The position numbers and the translations under genes were made by a program. Below are positions 61,866-64,000 of a DNA stretch of 64,000 bases, piece after piece (position 1 is the stretch's first letter; each line of letters begins with the position of its first letter). Source of the stretch: Pseudomonas poae (lineage in GTDB: Bacteria; Pseudomonadota; Gammaproteobacteria; Pseudomonadales; Pseudomonadaceae); the NCBI RefSeq assembly GCF_001439785.1, contig NZ_JYLI01000012.1, positions 124,001 to 188,000 on the forward strand. Direction: 5' to 3'. Under the pieces are notes generated by a model that was not told the DNA's origin, did not search any database, and saw only the letters and a program-made list of their open reading frames with translations.

Positions 61866-63043
61866 ACGTTTTGCTACTCGAAGATGATGAAAAAAAGATG
61901 AAAGCGATAAAGTCTGAGATACGTCAGTTTAGTGACAAAATCATAATTGACACATGCGAAAACCTTCAAGACTTTTCTCAGAAAGCACAGAGAAAAAAAT
62001 ATGAATTAATAATAGTAGACCTTTTAGTCCCATTATTTAAGGATAGCACTGACACCACAAATGTGTCAGAGCGTATCGTTGATATTTTCAAAGATCGCGA
62101 ATGCGCAAACGCTAACTCAGCTGTTCTGGCTTTAACGAAATTTAATAGCGCAGCGGAAGAAAACTTTAAAACTTTAAACCTCCAAGATATCACAGTAGTT
62201 ACATTCATCGAGAACAAGGAGGAATGGAAAAAAGTTTTGAGGTCCAAGCTGGAAAGTAGTATTCCGTTCCCTACATATGAATTCCTCATCATTTGCGCAC
62301 TAACCAAAGAAGCCAAGGGCTTCCAAGATGCCGGGTACAAGGTAGGTTCATCAATCACGATAAATGGACTACAGTGTCGAGAAATAGTGATTGGTGGAAA
62401 AACTGGAACAATAATCACCGCCCCTAGGATGGGGCTTGTAAACTGTGCAATAATCACATCGCGAGGAATCGACTTATTTAAGCCAAAACTTGTTTGCATG
62501 AGTGGTATTTGCGCGGGAATAGAGGGAAAAGCAAGTATATATGACATAGTCATATCACAAGTATGTCAACAACACGACTTTGGAAAATGGAGTAGTAAAG
62601 GCTATGAACCTGAAATCTACAACATTCAAATACCTCCAAAGCTGGAAAGAAAAATATTAGAACTTCTCGACACGGAAACTCTTATTGACTCTGTGAAACA
62701 CGGAACAATCCTATCTCGGAGTGAATTTCCTGAAGGACAGGAATTTTTTAATCCTAAAATAATTCTCGCGGCCACGTCGAGCGGTAGCGCAGTTGTTGCG
62801 GATGAGAAAATGGTTGACGGTATTAAAGCTCAACATCGAAAGATGACAGCATTCGAGATGGAGGCCTTCGCGGTTTATGAAGCTTCAAGGCTAGCTACGA
62901 TACCTCCGTTATATTTCAGCGCTAAAGCAGTGGTAGACGATGGCGGGAAAAATAAGGGTGATGCCTTTCATAGAATAGCGTGTATTTTATCCGCGAAAAC
63001 TGTGCATCAAATTATAGAGCAAGGTGCATTACTTGACTTATAA
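61862..63043 (+). CDS. dtcC: Receiver-nucleoside phosphorylase/nucleosidase effector (DtcC-like)
   Basis: 393 residues. Residues 1-128 form a receiver domain: 'VLLLEDDE' (E7-D9), acceptor D53 in 'ELIIVDLLVPLF', T92 in 'LALTKF' and K119. Residues about 138-393 form a PNP/MTA-nucleosidase-like domain: 'YEFLIICALTKEAKGF' (substrate loop), 'DLFKPKLVCMSGICAGIEGKASIYDIVISQV' (family core), 'TAFEMEAFAVYEA' (E332-M333-E334, ribose binding) and 'AKAVVDDGGKNKGD' (D359/D360, catalytic acid region). In Detocs this domain cleaves the N-glycosidic bond of ATP and dATP once phosphorylated, stopping phage growth. AT-rich like its two partners. Confidence 0.85.
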   Translation: MNVLLLEDDEKKMKAIKSEIRQFSDKIIIDTCENLQDFSQKAQRKKYELIIVDLLVPLFKDSTDTTNVSERIVDIFKDRECANANSAVLALTKFNSAAEENFKTLNLQDITVVTFIENKEEWKKVLRSKLESSIPFPTYEFLIICALTKEAKGFQDAGYKVGSSITINGLQCREIVIGGKTGTIITAPRMGLVNCAIITSRGIDLFKPKLVCMSGICAGIEGKASIYDIVISQVCQQHDFGKWSSKGYEPEIYNIQIPPKLERKILELLDTETLIDSVKHGTILSRSEFPEGQEFFNPKIILAATSSGSAVVADEKMVDGIKAQHRKMTAFEMEAFAVYEASRLATIPPLYFSAKAVVDDGGKNKGDAFHRIACILSAKTVHQIIEQGALLDL

Positions 63044-63465
63044 AAACCAATTCAACAACACATCAGGCAGTTCGCTTTAACGCGATGTTTTTTTAATTTT
63101 CCGTTCGTGCGCCACACACCGCAAAATTCATATGCTATACCAATTCTATTTTTAAAATATAGACTATTTAATTCATTTGTCCGCGATGCCGAATTTGAAC
63201 CAGCATCGCAGACAATCTTGAATGATTTCAAATTATTACTTAAGTCAAACAGTCAGGACACTAAGGGACACTTACTCATCAAAACAGCATCAACCATCAC
63301 TTGTGCACACTCAACTGACTATACTGATCGTCATCAGTTGCTGGCGATGAATACCCTGTATCTGTTGAGTCGCTTCATAACCCTTTGACCTCAATCATAT
63401 CGACAATCTCACTGGCATGCTCAGTAGCTCTTCCACGCTCAGATTAGAACGAACGCAAAGGTCGT
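63044..63465. other. AT-rich intergenic segment after the defence operon
   Basis: About 420 bp, still AT-rich to about 63400. An open frame at 63107-63388 has no ribosome site and no family likeness, so I do not call it. The segment probably belongs to the acquired island. No clear terminator with U run was found after the last gene. Confidence 0.5.
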
Positions 63466-63488
63466 TGGGAGCAAGCCCCCTCCCACAT
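63466..63488. repeat. Short REP palindrome
   Basis: TGGGAGCAAGCCCCCTCCCACA, same class as 14396-14417 and 49691-49717; it marks the return to host-like sequence. Confidence 0.8.
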
Positions 63489-63525
63489 TTTGTACAGTGT
63501 TCGGCAGAGAATTCCGGTCGGCTCT

Positions 63526-63730
63526 CAGGCCGCCGCGCTTTTGCTTTTGATCTGACGCGCCCCGTCAAACACGCTGTCCGGAGGGCATGCCGAGCCTGGG
63601 CGAGGCACCGAGTGTAGGGGCGAGGACCTTTTGGTTACTTTTGGCTGGGCTGGCTTCCTGGCCTTCCAAAAGTGACCCGCCGTAAAGGCAGAACCACCAA
63701 CCGCCGTTACCCCAATAATGGATATGTCCC
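63526..63730. repeat. Common Pseudomonas intergenic repeat (short variant)
   Basis: The stretch with GCTTTTGATCTGACGCGCCCCGTCAAACACGCTG, GAGCCTGGGCGAGGCACCGAGTG, ACCTTTTGGTTACTTTTGG, CCAAAAGTGACCCGCCGTAA and CGTTACCCCAATAATGGATATG is one I recognise as a dispersed repeat between genes of many fluorescent pseudomonads. This copy seems shortened in the middle. Small proteins sometimes called on it are spurious. Confidence 0.7.
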
Positions 63731-63732
63731 CC

Positions 63733-64000
63733 CTAAACCAAAGCCTTTAACAACATCCCAACGGCAACCAACACGCACAAACTGGCAAACCCCACCTGCA
63801 ACGTGCGCGCCGCAATCACCGAACCCAATCGCCGCCCAATCAACATGCCGACGACACTCGCGCCAATGAACGCCCAGCCCACCGGCTCGATGCTCACCCC
63901 CGCATGAAACGCCCCCACCACGCCGATCAACGACAACAGGCTGACCACCATCAACGACGTCGCCACAATTCCGCGCATTTGCACATCGGTCAATTGTTTG
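63733..64000 (-). CDS. TauE/SafE family permease, 5' end outside window
   Basis: Only the C-terminal 88 residues are inside the window (frame continues through the right edge as ...K-Q-L-T-D-V-Q-M-R-G). 'GIVATSLMVVSLLSLIGVVGAFHAGVSIEPVGWAFIGASVVGMLIGRRLGSVIAARTLQVGFASLCVLVAVGMLLKAL' covers three membrane helices with the G-RL--..-L-..F family ending. Members export sulfite, sulfoacetate or other anions. Substrate here unknown. Confidence 0.85.
   Translation of the reverse strand, partial: KQLTDVQMRGIVATSLMVVSLLSLIGVVGAFHAGVSIEPVGWAFIGASVVGMLIGRRLGSVIAARTLQVGFASLCVLVAVGMLLKALV

Noticed and set aside
63107-63388. 93-codon frame after the DtcC-like gene
   Set aside because: No ribosome site, odd composition and no recognised family; left as intergenic.
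58132-63465. Prophage or integrative element
   Set aside because: No integrase, recombinase, phage structural gene, or flanking direct repeat was seen; only a composition change.

Overview
The window is chromosomal DNA of a fluorescent pseudomonad (Pseudomonas fluorescens group). Supporting signs are the order tig-clpP-clpX-lon-hupB-ppiD next to an Arg-His-Leu-His tRNA cluster and folD, a Fur-box-controlled PrrF small RNA, many REP/REPIN palindromes of fluorescens type, and high-GC coding sequence almost throughout. No rRNA, intact insertion sequence, prophage or CRISPR array was seen.

Layout. 1-2.1 kb: end of a DUF6124-type gene, a PrrF iron-responsive sRNA, an M14 carboxypeptidase. 2.1-5.2 kb: a catalase-related peroxidase/cytochrome b561 pair divergent from an ECF sigma/anti-sigma pair; both sides carry the same GGAATA-N15-CGTCT promoter. 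5.2-11.6 kb: a seven-gene Csu-type archaic chaperone-usher pilus operon. 11.7-14.2 kb: a ZapE-like ATPase and an LRR protein kinase-like protein. 14.4-26.3 kb: YebC-family regulator, AEP degradation (LysR, phnW, phnX), a second cytochrome b561, a PLP deaminase, 2,4-dienoyl-CoA reductase, an EAL phosphodiesterase, a nitrilase-like protein with AraC regulator, and a 28-residue acidic protein missed by usual length cut-offs. 26.4-37.9 kb: the protein quality-control block (ppiD, hupB, lon, clpX, clpP, tig), a tRNA-like RNA element, four tRNAs and folD. 38.1-48.2 kb: pbpG, small envelope proteins, a tripartite RND efflux operon, a RAYT transposase remnant and copCD. 48.4-55.3 kb: a uronate module (OprD-family porin, uronate dehydrogenase, lactonase, TRAP transporter, aldose epimerase) with a shared 21-bp operator before the porin and the dehydrogenase. 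55.3-58.1 kb: an EmrAB-like pump. 58.5-63.0 kb: a sharply AT-rich three-gene island. 63.5-64 kb: repeats and the end of a TauE/SafE transporter.

The most notable system is the AT-rich island. A 965-residue protein with a C-terminal histidine-kinase-type ATPase, a stand-alone receiver protein, and a receiver fused to a nucleoside phosphorylase/nucleosidase domain overlap by ATGA junctions. This matches the architecture of Detocs, a two-component-like anti-phage system whose effector destroys ATP. It looks horizontally acquired and is bordered by an intergenic repeat. Other items worth attention are the mirrored ECF promoters, the shared uronate operator, the tRNA-like element between hupB and ppiD, two apparent pseudo-enzymes (a C39-like lipoprotein and a nitrilase-like protein without catalytic cysteine), and three 135-bp REPIN-type repeats, one with its flank reversed.
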